In this document: positions 11,490 to 24,548 of the stretch, piece by piece
How the letters are laid out: each line of letters starts with the position of its first letter
Numbering within the stretch: position 1 is the stretch's first letter
Source: Geosiphon pyriformis
Taxonomy: Eukaryota > Glomeromycota > Glomeromycetes > Archaeosporales > Geosiphonaceae
NCBI GenBank assembly: GCA_016748015.1
Contig: JAAOMT010000695.1
Span: forward strand, 1-64,000
Length of the DNA: 64,000 nucleotides
Reading direction: 5' to 3'
Notes under the pieces: model-generated
What the model saw: only the letters and a program-made list of their open reading frames with translations
Databases searched by the model: none
What the model was told of the DNA's origin: nothing
Position numbers and translations under genes: made by a program

Positions 11490-12610
11490 GCATACACCGC
11501 TAAATTCAAAAAATTATTAATCCATGCTGAAAAAAAGGCATTCAAATAAATTCCTACCGAGAAATCCGATTCCATCAAGACATAATCTATAACCGGAGCC
11601 AATAAATCCTGCCTCCAAAAGATCATCAGCCACAATCTATATGGCGTTATTTCAAAATGGGTAAGTCTAAAACTAATTAATAAATCCACTTACATTAAAT
11701 TCATTGCAGTTTTGATCGCCTGAAGATCATAATGCTTGGTTATATCATAAGTAATCCATGAGGTCTTGTAAAAGTTGACCAGGATCCGTCTAATCATTCA
11801 AAAAAAATTAACAAAATATAAACTTACAAGATATTCAACAAAGGATAAAAAATACTCCATCGATGAAGGAGAGATAGACTTCTCTATCATGTTAACTGCT
11901 GCGATAAGATCCTATTCAGTTTGATCTAGATGTTGGATCAGAGTTTCTTGTTAACCAACATGATTCCACTCGTGGCGGGGCTCCTAAAAAAGATAAAAAT
12001 TTATTATCCGAAAATAGATGGCAAAGCAGCAAAACGAATTAATTTTACATGATATTGGATTTCCTCCCAGCATCTATCATCGCCTGTAGTTTGTCAGCAA
12101 CCGAAATGCTTCCTTTTATATCAGGAACACATTTACCACTTGCCGATTGAGCAAATTGGTCGCTCTTTTAGCAGTTCTACCATCATCCCATTCTTTTAGT
12201 TTCATAAGGGCAAGCATTAGATCTTGCTCCGCAATTCTTTGTTCGGTTTAATGATAGTGAAAATGCTCGTAAAACGATCTCCCAGAGAAAGGTTTCTCGT
12301 ACAGTTTGCTTGCAAGCCAATTTTCGTGAGCATACACTAGCAACTGATACATTGTGGAAAAAAATGTAAAAACAGCAACACTGTTTCTGGCAAGAATTTT
12401 GTCAATTTTGGTGGCTAAAGCTGGAGACTTTCGTAAAAATAGTCCATACAACCAGCATTATTTCGTCACATTCTCAACTCATTCAGAGAAGGAGCCCGCG
12501 CTGGGAGACCATTCGAGTGCAGAGCTAATATCATTGCCGTCGATACGCTAGAACGAAACCCGCCTTGGTATGATCAAAGCTCTTAAAGCGTTTATTTACT
12601 TGCCACCAAT
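11490..12610 (-). pseudogene. Right arm of the inverted repeat: second decayed copy of the same gene
   Basis: Read on the minus strand this repeats the left arm. The 5' part keeps a frame from about 12451 (LFLRKSPALATKIDKIL, then MYQLLVYAHENWLASKL). Later blocks match left-arm exons (PSSMEYFLSF, LLAPVIDYVLMES), but stops and small indels interrupt them. It retains about 200 bp around 12070-12290 that the left arm lacks, while it lacks everything corresponding to left-arm 10980-11406. The two genes face each other tail to tail. Neither copy looks able to make a full protein. Confidence 0.6.
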
Positions 12611-14689
12611 AAGGGCCTATATACACCCACACAAACTTCAAACCACCTAGGCTAATGATATAATTAAACAATCAAATCTTAAAAATAGTTGGAGATAGTG
12701 GAGTTGCTCTTATGGTTAGAATAAAAAATAAAAAAGTTAAAAATCGAAAGAATGGATAAATAAATATCTTCTCAAAATTATAGTTACCAATTGAATCAAT
12801 TCTCGATTTTTGGTTGAATTCAGAGCGAGAATCAGCTCAGTTAAAACGTTATCTTTTCAATAATTTTTTTTTGATATTTTATATTGGTTAAATTGAAATT
12901 CATATTTTTTTAACTTGAGAAGTATATTTTATCAGTATTAAGATATAAAGACAGTGTTGTATTTTATGTTTTCATTATTTAATAAAAAATATGGAAATGA
13001 GCAGTTGTCGTTAACTTAAAACGAGTAAAAAGTTAGTTTTAAAGATACTTGGCCACCAGTTTACAATTTGATAATATACTATATTTAAAAGCACGTAATA
13101 TTGTCATTTTGTAAACGAATGATTACCTACAGTCGAGAGCATATGTTATAATACTCAAAATCACATTTACAGAACTAATAGAACAAAGAAGTGAAAAAAA
13201 TGAGAAACATGCACAGTTACTGTACCAAAATAAAAAAGACTTTATTTACATTGTAAAATATATCTTCATGATTTGAAGATAAATTTTTTGCAGTTAAATA
13301 GTTCTAGCAAATACTTTTGCGCATTTTAAAATTGATAATCTACAAAAAAGTGCTGGCAAATAAACACATTAGAATTATCAATCAATTGGCTGTTTACATA
13401 CACTTGCAATGTTTTCAAAAACCAAGCTTTCGAATTTCATTGACCAAAGAATGGATTAGAAATTCTAGATTTTAATATTAACATGCTAAGATTGTTCACC
13501 TTGGGTTATAACACCATATATTTAAATTGTATAAAACAAAACAAAAATAATGTATGCCAAGAAATTTTTTTTATAATCATATACTATATTTCTATTTTTT
13601 ACATTTGAGATTGAGAATATTTTATTACTGCTAAATTAGAAGGTAGTTATTTGTCTTAATTTTGAGCTGAAATTTATGGTCGTTACCGTCTGTGTAACAC
13701 ATTTAAAATAGAAAAGTTTGTGGTCGTTGCTAATTTTTGTGTGTAGTATTCAAAAAATTTATGAATCAAATTCTTTTATTTTTTTAAAATTCTAACTTCT
13801 CCCTAACTTACCTTACTTTTCATATAAGAGTATATATATATATAAATTGTGCATAAGAAAATCTTAGCTTAAAAGTAACAAATTTCGGGGCTATTAAGAT
13901 CAGTATATACATATATCGTTATAATTGTCTCTCATTATATTAGATGGGTTTATAGAAGATATTTCTGTATTAAAATTTTGATATTTTAAAGATATTCTTG
14001 AATAAAATAGTACCTCAAATTTCATTGGAAAACGTTTTCGCATACATTTTCTTTATAGCTAGAGATATTCAAGTGGACAATAATATAAGCCTAGATTTTG
14101 TTGTACAAATATTCAAAGTAAATAAGATACAGAAAGCTTTCAAAGCGAATTCGAAAGGTCCATAAAAGAAATAATGTTTCATTCAATCTAGGAAATATTC
14201 AAGTCAAAAAAATTTAAATTTAGGCTGTAAAGATTAGAGATGAATTATTGGTTTGACAACATCAAATTATTACTATTTGTGTCTGGTGGGAGACAGTAAT
14301 ATTGTTAGTGCACCTTTGACAAATCAATAAGATATGCCAACAACAATCAAATTTGAAATAGAAAAATGATGGGTAATAACTCATGATATCTGTAAAAGCC
14401 ATGAGAGAATATTGTCTAAAAGGTTTTTGCCTAATTTCGAATAAAAAATGATTTGTAAAAAAACCTTTGGAATCACCTAAAATGACATTAGATACATGTG
14501 CTATGAAAAACTTTCTCATTCAGCAATTTCTAGGATTTTATTATTTAGATAGTAATTAATATAAAATAATTACTTGTATTTTTATGTTTGAATCATAAAT
14601 ATTATTGCAAAAAACCAGATTTTATGCATCAAATTTTCATAAAACTTTTCGTTTACAAAACTATTAGTAAACTTTTAAATAAAATTTAT
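12611..14689. other. AT-rich intergenic region
   Basis: No gene seen. Short frames (14262-14519 minus, 14588-14818 plus) lack motifs, and the second overlaps the last exon of the lipase-like gene on the other strand. A (TA)n run lies near 13834. Confidence 0.45.
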
Positions 14690-16260
14690 CTATTGATAAA
14701 ATACACTGCAATTACCCATGATAATACCGAAATAAGGGCCGTAATGTTCTTGAATGCTATTCTCGCCTGCGATAGATTGTCCAGAATTACATTCCTAAAT
14801 TTTTGTTTAATTGAATAATCAGTTCTGAAGCTTTTACTTGAACTCACAAATTTCGAATTGAAAAACAAGGTCAATGCTATAATTATAAACAAGGGTTATT
14901 ATCTTCTACTAACCTTATTCTCCCCTGTTAAATCCTCTCCAGGAATCCAAAACTTTTCCTTAATAAAGCGGTTCACTCTGAAATAATTTCTTTCTAATTT
15001 GAAAATTTCTTGGGATCTTCCGCAATCCCATACAGCTTCTCCATCAAATAAAACGGCATTTTTATTTTCAAGACAATCACAATCTATTGGTCCAAGCCAT
15101 ACTTCTCTTTCATGATGTTGCATTATTGAGCGCCTATTTTCAATTGGAAGAAAATGTGGAACGTAATCGTTTCGACGAGTAACTCTTGTGACCTTTACTA
15201 ATTCATTCATCATTTTGGCAAACAATGTATTTCCCGTTCTTGGTTGACCGTAGGTATAAATAGAAATATTAATTAATCTTTTAAATTGGTTGATTTCGGG
15301 TGGATGAGATCCAATAATATTCATAATTGCAAACGATAAACCCGCTATAGCCGCGTACGCTGTCAATTTTAAAAAGAAAAATAAATGAAAATTACTTTAG
15401 AAAAAGTTTTTGAAAACGAAAAAAATCTAAATCACTCACCACCACCCACTCCATGTCCACAAAAAGTAATTTTTGTTAACTCCTCGTCTTCTATATGACC
15501 ATATATATTTGATAGCATAGCATCCATCATAAGGGAGACCTCACCGAACCATTCTTTATCAACTAGTACTAATGCATTTGTCGACATTCCTGGAACACTA
15601 AATGGTACCAACTCATTTGTTCTATCTTCCCATTCGGCTTTGGTCAAAATAGGAGCTTTGAAATGTACAAAAATTTGTTCTAATTTCACATCCGTCAATA
15701 CGGTACCTGTTATATATGGAAATAGTGAAAAATTTATTCGAATTGAAGAGTCGTCAAGATTGGAAAAGAATTAGATTATTATAAATACCAAAGATATCTT
15801 TGCCATTTTTTACCAAGCTTCCAAGAGTATTAATTAAGGAATATGGAAAACAATAGGGCATATTAGCATATAGAGCTTGCATTTTTAATAATGCAACTTC
15901 ATCCCTTTGAGTGATGTCAAATAGTCGTTTTTTAAGGTATACTTCATTATCAAAGTCTGTTCTTTTGTAAAATAAATGATCGTCTATAATTTGTAACGTT
16001 TTTGCCGCAAATGAAAATCGAGATAATTTTGAAAGTTTCTTGATTGATTTTGAAATACTTTCAGTTGGATAAAGTTTATTACGTTTTAAATTTAGGAAAT
16101 TCTTCAAAATATTTCTCAATTTTAAACCATTCAAATGGAAAGAACTTCCAATTAAAATAAGGAATAAGAATATTAAAATTAATAAAATCGAATAAAATTG
16201 GTTTGATTTTATTGAAAAAAATCGAAAATTTTTGGTAGAATTTCCTTGAGCTGTATACAT
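14690..16260 (-). CDS. Class-3 lipase-like protein A, nucleophile serine replaced by glycine
   Basis: Four exons (16260-15789, 15706-15440, 15359-14914, 14794-14690) with GT-AG introns and consistent phases give 429 residues. Residues about 22-41 (FYSILLILIFLFLILIGSSF) form one hydrophobic segment, so it is probably a type II membrane or secreted protein. A basic linker leads to ANMPYCFPYS, the usual lipase YC. The elbow reads FCGHGVGG: Gly243 stands where GHSxGG has the nucleophile Ser. Downstream are YGQPRTGN, TRRNDYVPHF (Asp311 at the acid position), HHEREVWL, a CxC pair (DCDC), WDCG, ECNSGQ and EHYGPYFG (His412 at the probable His position). The class-3 lipase fold looks intact but classical hydrolysis should not be possible. 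Gene E is its closest relative in the window. Confidence 0.85.
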
Positions 16261-19200
16261 TTTTACTTAAAAAAAATTTGCACAATTTAATAAGACAGGA
16301 AAAATTAATTTTTTAGCTCTATATTTGAAGATGATTAGAAAGTATATTACAAAGTAAAATTTGTTGTGGGGTGTTTTGAAACAATTAAACAAATATTTCT
16401 CAATGATAGGCAAAAGTTTTTTGAAACTTGTTATTTGTTATGACATATCAATATCGGAATCTTGAACAATCCTTATCAATTTAGCATAAACCATTTAATG
16501 CAAGTAATTTAATTATTTTCTAGAGTACTTGAACATATATTTTTGTGAAATAGATAAAAGAAATATCTAATTTGTATATATTTTTTGCTAATTATTTATT
16601 ATTTTTTTTTATATCTAATGTAAATGGTATGAAATTTCTTTTGTCAATACAATCAGAAATAAACTTTTTTTTTTAGTAATTTATTCAAAAAAATTTTATT
16701 GTGCCTTTTATTTTTAGAATTATTTATTAACTTGAATAAAATTTAAAAATGTTTATAATAGAAATTTCTTTTAAATTTTATTTTAGAGAATGACAATTTT
16801 GATATAAAAATTGGTATAAAATTTTTTTATATATTTTATTTTTAAAAATGACTAAAAACTAATAACCTAAAGTTAAGATTAATTAGTTTCTAAAGAAGAC
16901 TAATAGCAAAATTTATTAAAATATAATTTAAAATTCCAAGTAATTTTGAATATTAATTCGATAAGAAAATTGTTTTATTCAAACTAATATTAATTTGTCC
17001 AAATTAAAATATATTTTGTTTAATTTACCAACATATTTTTATTATTCCTATTTCTTTTTAACATTTAAAATAATTGTTTCTCAAATATATCATTAAATGA
17101 TTTGGAATCACAAAAGAGTTACAACCAATGGAGTCTAGATTTTAGATGAGATATCGATGTTTTGGCATCTTATTAGGGGGTTTTTTAATTCCTAAAGAGT
17201 TCGACCTAGAACATTTATCAGTAATAGATTTTCTATCACAATTTTTTTAATGCTAATATTTTAATACAATTAGCGGACCATTTAATACTGCGCAATTTTT
17301 TGCAGTAGATATCCCATTCTTCTTAAACATTTCTACCTTATAACATTCATTTTTACTAAAATTAAAAAACCTATGTTTTGTTATTATAAATAAGCACACA
17401 CGTGCAATTTAAGGCCATTATTACTGCGATTTTCATGATATTGAGAAAAATATCCCAATTTTATGTGATTGTGTTTATTGATATATAAGTCAAGAATCGG
17501 TTCTTTCTAATGATATTTCTGGCTATAAAAAACTATCATATATAATATTTTTTGGTTAATGGGATTTGAAAAATGGTTATTTTGACACATATAATTTTGC
17601 TGTAGCTATTGATTAAAAAAATTTCTTATCAATGATATTATTAGATGAATAATTTCAAAATATGGAATACTCATTATAAATAATGTGTATTTTGGACAAT
17701 TTGCCTCTATTAACTTCAATATTGTAATTTTTTTTAAATTAAAATTTCTATTCATAAGATCAAAAATGGCTTCTGTTGTATTATAAAAATATTTTTCTAA
17801 TATGCTTCCTACTTTTAAAAATTATGAGATTTTTCTAGTCAAGTTCTTAAATTAGATTTTTCTGATCTAAATTATAAACCTCTTGTAGTTGGGTTGTTTT
17901 AAAAAATGCTTTTTCCATTAATCAAATTTAGAAACAAACGTAACTTCACAAAAATAAGTAAGATGATTTAACGAATGTTTCAGAACAATTAAATTCAGTT
18001 ATGTATTAGTTTTTTGTTGACTAAAACACTTTTTTTAGGAATTTAATTAAATTAATTTGCTGTAATCTTTGTAATTGTACTATCGTTGGTTTAGCTCAAA
18101 TAGATAAAACTAAATTTCTTGATTTGAAATTTTGATATATTTTGAGAGCCCCATTTAAATTAAATTAAATTAAATACCAATCAATCAATCAAGCATTTTT
18201 TTTTAAGATTCATTTATTCATATGTAAATTAACACACAAATATTCAATTATTTACAACTTTCTCAAACAATAAAAAAATTTAAAATTTAAAATCTAAATA
18301 CTAGATAGAATAAAAAATATTCATTACATAAAAATTTTTATAGCGTGATTTTTTATTTAAATTTTTTTTTAATAGTTTACAATTATTTTCAGGCTATATA
18401 AATTTGTTTGGATAAACAATAAATCATGTTTAATATAAACAACAATAAAAAACTTTTTGAATAAGATTAATTATTCCGGCAAAATTTTACAAGACTTAAA
18501 AAAACAATAATAAGTAAATTTAAATTTTAGTACATTTTAAAAAAAAAATTTAAATATAAAAATTTATTTCGAAATACAAAGCAAAGCAAGTTAACATTTT
18601 CAAAATATTCTTATCAAAAAACATTTGATAATACAAAAATTTCAATTTTGTATTAAAATTGTTATATCAATATATAATAAATAATAATTAAATAAATTGC
18701 AGTTATTTTTAATTATATAATTTATGAGAAAAATAATAATAAAAATTTTATTTTAAAATAATTAAACTTTTTATTTCTAATATTTATATTATTAATTATT
18801 AAATTTTACAATTATATAACTTTTATATGTATTTATTAAAAATAAAATAATATTTTTACATTTTTTAGAATTTGTATTTTATATTTGTATTAATATTTCA
18901 ATAATTATTTTTAGTCTTAATATTCAATTAGTTGTTTGATAATAATTCACACTAATTATTTTAATTACTCTGAATATTTTAAATTTATATTGTCCTACAA
19001 TATAACAAAATAGTTTTAATATTTGACAAATATATAATAAAAATATATAAATATAAACCGGCTTAATTATAATAACGCCTACTGCAAATGGTTTACCTAG
19101 AACTTTTAGTAAACAGAATTTTGATATCCTTAATTATTGAACTCTGAAAGGGATAAAAATAATGATATTTGATATTTGATTTGATTAAGTATGAAATTCT

Positions 19201-21362
19201 TATTTGGGTTTGAATTATCATTTTTATTGAAAAGATTGATATTTATTACCTCACAAAATTGATTTTTAGCTTTTTCAGATATTGAAAACCAAGTACATAC
19301 TTTAAACATAAAAATTCAAAGGATCAATATTTCAAGATAGCAGACTTGGCACATTTATTATTTAACCTAATTTTTGTGATTATGGTGTATACCACGAGTC
19401 GAACATTAGAAAGAAAAGTATACTGACAAAAAATTTGAAATATTGATTTTGTTGAAAATTCAGAAGTAAAAATAATTAACTTGCCAAATATAAAAATTGT
19501 AAATCTTTTCTATGATTTATAATTGAATTCGATATAGAGAATAATACTCATCAAAATTTAAAAAATTTGGCGAAAAAATTTTAAGTCTCAATATTTCTGG
19601 TCAGTTCTATGATCAAATATTTGATAAATATAATTGAACTGGAATTGTAAAAGACATTTGACTTTTAAGTGTTTTAAAAATTCAAAGTTGTTTTAATTTT
19701 GATGTTAATAGTCATAATTTAAGCTAAATACAGATTTTTGCTTGAAAATTTGAGATGGTTAATAATTGGGTTGTCAGTTTTCTAAAAATATTTGTGTACC
19801 TGTTAGAATAGGAAACTTTTCAGATATTGTAAGATAACTTTTATTTAGATCTTTGATCTCAAATTTCCTCTTGGATTTCAAATTTGACCGAATAATTTTA
19901 ATAAATAGGTTCTAAACACTACTTGTTTTAGGACGCTTCAAATTATCAAATACAATATAGTTTTATTGCTCCCCGCTGATTTTATCCACCAAATGATTCT
20001 CAAAAATAGTCTCTATCATTTATTTATTCTTGATGCCTACCGATTTGATTGAAAAGTGTAATCTTCTATATTTGAGGTCAATTTTAATGACGAACAAGAA
20101 AATTTTATGAATTTCACTTCTCTAAGACATGTATATTAAATTGGGCTTTACTTTTGATGCTTACTGTACACTGAAAGATAGACAAAATCTATTTCATCAC
20201 TTTTTATTTATGTTATAATGTGAAATGATACTAGTGTATGAGCAATGATCTTTGATGAAGTTCCCTCTTTCTTTTATTTACTTCCAAGCCACTAACAGAG
20301 ATGTGCAGTGTAAGGAAAAAATCACATGTGAATTTTTGTCATATTATTTAAAAAATATTCTCGTTCTGCATCTTATTTACTTTTATTCTCCTAATGAAAT
20401 TACATTCATAGATGAGGCCTCGAATGAATCACCAAAATTGTGCGAAAACTTACAGCTACTCAACTCCTTCACAAGATTTTATTTATTGTGTGTCTACATT
20501 TAACTTATGGCATCCTAAATTAGTACATGTCAAAGCCTTCATCGAATTGAAAAAAAAACTTTTAGAATACTTAGCAAATGCATTCTTGGAGAGATATGAT
20601 TTCGATATTTAAAGATTAATATGGTCATTTGAACTTCTCGATTTATTGAAATTCTTTCACAATCGACGAAACAACACTATGAATGATATATCAGAAGTTT
20701 GCTTTTGATCATCGATTATCTGATCCAATTACGTTTAGTGTATCTTAAATTTGGCTTTTACTTTTGCCAAACCATCAAATTTATTTCGCTACGTAAAAAC
20801 CCCTTAATCGCAAAATATTCAAGATGATAAAGGAAAGTTTTCATAAAGAATCAAGATTTTAAGTTAATTCTACCGGTCTAGACAGCCAGATAAAAGCAAA
20901 GATCATGCATCTCTGTGTCTTCCGAATTGTGTTTAAAGTTAAAACTAAAGATATTTACCGGATGAATTAAGAACCATTTTACAAGATGAAATGAATAACG
21001 AATTTAGCAAGCAAACTCTTTTGATTGATATTTGAGTTTATTTTCAGAGCTCGTCTTAAAAATATCATTAAGATTGTAATTTAAAGTTTTCAGTCTCTAT
21101 AAGAAATTTAATTTGAACTAATTTTTCAATGTTAAAAGCTCTGTAATTTTGATATTAAAAATTAAATTTTCCATCATCTTTCATTAAAGTGTAAGAATCA
21201 AGAGTTTTAATTTAAATCGTAATTACAGTCAAAAAAAAACATTCATTCTACATTTCTTAATGCAGGTAACCTATTGACTGAAAGATGCCAAAACCTTCTT
21301 CCAATAAAAGATAATGATCTTTCAAGACTCCCTTTTTTTTTTTGAGAGAAAGAAGCAAAGAT
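16261..21362. other. 5-kb gene-poor AT-rich region
   Basis: Apart from the transposon remnant at 17100-17300 I see no supported gene. A frame near 20252-20503 contains SPNEITFIDEA, which resembles the entry into the kinase domain of the 4757-7611 gene (PDEITFLDEVG). It stops soon after and could be a kinase relic or chance. Confidence 0.4.
17100..17300 (-). mobile_element. 5'-end remnant of a Tc1/mariner-like element
   Basis: On the minus strand this stretch matches the start of the element at 27290. Both share GGTCCGCTAATTGT.TTAAAA, then GATAAATGTTCTA, then GATATCTCATCTAAAAT in the same order. No transposase coding remains here. It lies in opposite orientation to the 27.3-kb copy. Confidence 0.55.
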
Positions 21363-22811
21363 TTAATACACTTCCTTGTCAAGCGCAAACCCTTCACAAT
21401 TCCCCATAGTTGTTCTAAGATATGGGCCAAAATGAACATCATGCTCTTTATCTTCTAATGAATCCACTGTGCCTAAGTTACATTCCTTCAAATTAAAAAG
21501 CAGTAAGTTTTCACAAGGTAACCCAAGCCAAAAAACAACATATTACGGTAAAATTTATTCCTTACATTGTTTTCATCAAAATCTAGCAGAGATTTCCTTC
21601 CGGAACAATCATATATCACATCTTTTACTTTTTTCACGTTTAAATTACAATTACAATCCTGATTTTCAATCCAATATTCTCTGTAGTAATGTAAAAAATT
21701 TCCTTTCGCCATAAAATCTCTTGGTATCCAATCATTTGAATGAGTGACGCGAATAAATCCATTATAATTTAACGTTCTCTTCAAGAATCTCACAAAATAG
21801 AAATCTCCAACTCGTGGCGCGCCAAAAGTTATCACCGAAATTTTAGAGACATCCATCTGAAATTTCTGAACCATCAATGTTTGAATATATGTGGCTGCCA
21901 GGATTGCGTATGCTTTCATAAAAAAAAATTAGTTTCAAAACATTGAAAATTTACATTGTATGAAACTTCATACCTCCCCCAATTCCGTGCCCAACAAAAT
22001 GAATCCTCCAAGGAGATTCGGTTTTTTTATTTCCCCAAAATTTTTTAAGTTTCTGGATGAGAGAAGGCATCATTTTTTGGACATGCTGATGCCACACTGA
22101 GTCCACGAGAGGTCTTTGCGAGAGATATTTTTCCACTTCAATAGGGAGAAGATCAATTGGCCGTTTTTTCCATTCATCTCGAGTATAATGAGGACCTCGA
22201 AAGTAGGCAATAATTACCATGCCTTCCAAGGTTTTCTGAAATGCATCGGCTGGATAAGTAAATTCAAAAATAAGTTATTATTTAATTTCAAGATATTATC
22301 CATATTCAGAGAATACATCTTATTAAACAATAAGAAACTTACCAATAACATTTTGGTCCAAAATGACTTTACCAATTTCATTATGCTCTGGAAAACAATA
22401 AGCGAAATTTGCATATTGCGCCATTCTTCGAAGAAAGTTAATTTGTGCTTTGTCAGTCAAACTTTCTTTATGTGGGGGTGGGAATACTGGTTCTTGTGAT
22501 AAATAATATTTGGTGGACCGTTTAGATGGTGGTTTTAATTCATTCTTTTTGAATTTGGTAAAAATTTTTAAGTTAAACTTAGTAAGTCTCTGTGAGATAT
22601 TCGACCATGGATTTATTTTTTGAGGGGAAAAAGACGAATCAATCCCCTTTGATTTTTCAATAGAGCATCGGTTTGCATTATTCCAAAGCTTAATTTCATT
22701 TTTGGAATGAAGATTTGATAGATTGGGTTTTGGCAAAGCTCCCGAATAGGATGAAATGTAGTCAAAAAATAAAAAGGCTGACAAAAATGAGAATTTTAAA
22801 ATTAATTTCAT
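21363..22811 (-). CDS. Class-3 lipase-like protein B, nucleophile serine replaced by glycine
   Basis: Four exons (22811-22343, 22249-21974, 21912-21566, 21485-21363) give 404 residues. Unlike its paralogues it has a clear cleavable-looking signal peptide (MKLILKFSFLSAFLFF...). Landmarks in order: ANFAYCFPEH; IIAYFRGPHY; the elbow FVGHGIGG with Gly245 in place of Ser; TFGAPRVGD; RVTHSNDWIP (Asp309); YYREYWI; DCNC; YDCSG; ECNLG; and VHFGPYLR (His382). Exon 4 is not visible as a long open frame in its own right. It was found from the conserved ECN start after ...GAAG and from the GPY motif. The hydrolase fold is evidently kept without a nucleophile. Gene C lies about 1.7 kb upstream, facing away. 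Confidence 0.83.
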
Positions 22812-24548
22812 TTGGCGAAAATAAAATTTATGTCAAACTTTTAATGGCCTCATTAATAAATCCCTGACTTATACATGTACAGTAACCGCCCGATTTAACA
22901 TATTGTAATCGGGAATTATTTTGAAATCGGGTGTTATTTTGAAATCAAAGGGTAGATCCAAATTTTTGCTAGTACGTTAATCCGAAAATTTCTGATTCAA
23001 ATTAGGATGATAATTGACTTTAATATCTGTAAAAATTAATGTACTGAACAAAATATTTTTTTAAAACATTTATTTTGATAATTATAGAGACATGAAATAA
23101 CAAATTAATATCCTAAATCTTAAAAGAAAGATTTCACATATTGAACATATTGAACATATTATAAATTTTATCATAGATTCAAAAACAAAAATACAATGAT
23201 CTCAATTTGACTCAAAAAATTGAACTTTTCTCAAATCAAAGAAGCCAATCAAACCATTTCTAAATAATATATATTAGCAAATCAACATACTTTTTAAAAC
23301 AATAAATTATTGATTAGGATCCTTAATTGAAAATCTAGTCTCTGTTTAATATTTGATTTGTTTTGCCAATGAAAATTGAGGAAAAGCTTAATACTTTAAA
23401 AGTTTTAATTAGAAATTTCCAATATCTTATATTTTACTTCAAATATTTGTTTTTATTGTCAAAAGTTTTTGTAATTTTAACATTTTCTAAAAGATAATTC
23501 TCATAAATGGACCCATTTTTATTTATTAAAAAATTTTCATTTCAAAAATCGCTTATTCTTACATTACATCCTAAATAAGATAAAAAATTATGAAAATTAT
23601 GAGAATTGATAGAATGAGGAAAAAATCTCAAAAAGCTTAAAAGAACTGAGAATTTTTCACAAAATTTCTTGTTTGAGAGATTGGGAAAAGATTATTTTTT
23701 GATTTAGTGTTGTTCTTTGGTTTTTAATAATAAGATGCGATGGAATTTTCTAAAGTTTATTAAAATTATTTTCCAACAATGGTCATTATTAAAACCAGCT
23801 ATATCGTAATAAATTTACAAAGAATGTATCAACCATATCGGTCAGGCTATATTAACATGATAAAGGGTCACGAGTGCGAGAAAATTAACAAAACTAAACT
23901 AATTGGAATCGAATTCAAAGATTTATTAATGTGTTTTTTTAATTGCTAATGGATAACCAAAAAATTTTGTTAGTTTTATATTTAAATGAAATCAACATTG
24001 ATAAATTTGAAATATTTTTATATTGTAAATTTCATCAATGAAACCATTTCATTTAAAAATTTATTTATACAGAATATTAATCAATCAATCAATCAATCAA
24101 AGAATTCTCAAAATTTCAAAGTGCCAAGAATAACTAAAAATTTTTTTTTTGAAAATATGATTCTGTATATAAGATTAAAATTTCAAATCTCTCTTGGAAT
24201 AAATTAGAAAGTTTTTCTTTTTTTAAATCAAATTATTAAAAAAAAGATTTTAAATAAAAATCTTTAAACGAAATTACAGGTCAAAAGATGAAATTTACAT
24301 TCGATTTACGGATATATAAATGGAGAGCACTCCTCAATATCAAAAAGTTTTTATAATCAGAACAAAATCTAGGTTTTGTTTTAATTTTTATTGTTGATTT
24401 TGGTGTTGACAACTAAAATATATACAGATTGTCAATGTTATTTCATTTTGCTGACCAAGATAATCCACTGTTTCATGTACATGTATAAAAGAAATGCTTG
24501 AAGCCCTCATATTTAATAGCCTTTTTAAAATAGAATCTTTCTCAATAA
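22812..24548. other. Divergent intergenic region between lipase-like genes B and C
   Basis: AT-rich with no gene seen. Near 22885-22960 a motif AATCGGG..TTATTTTGA is repeated directly. A tetranucleotide repeat lies at 24079-24100. Confidence 0.5.
24079..24100. repeat. Short tetranucleotide repeat (AATC)n
   Basis: Five to six AATC units in a row. A shorter run of the same unit occurs near 18179. Confidence 0.8.

Noticed and set aside
20252-20612. Kinase fragment because of SPNEITFIDEA
   Set aside because: Only about ten residues resemble the Sel1-kinase gene; the glycine loop and everything after it are absent. Kept only as a remark.
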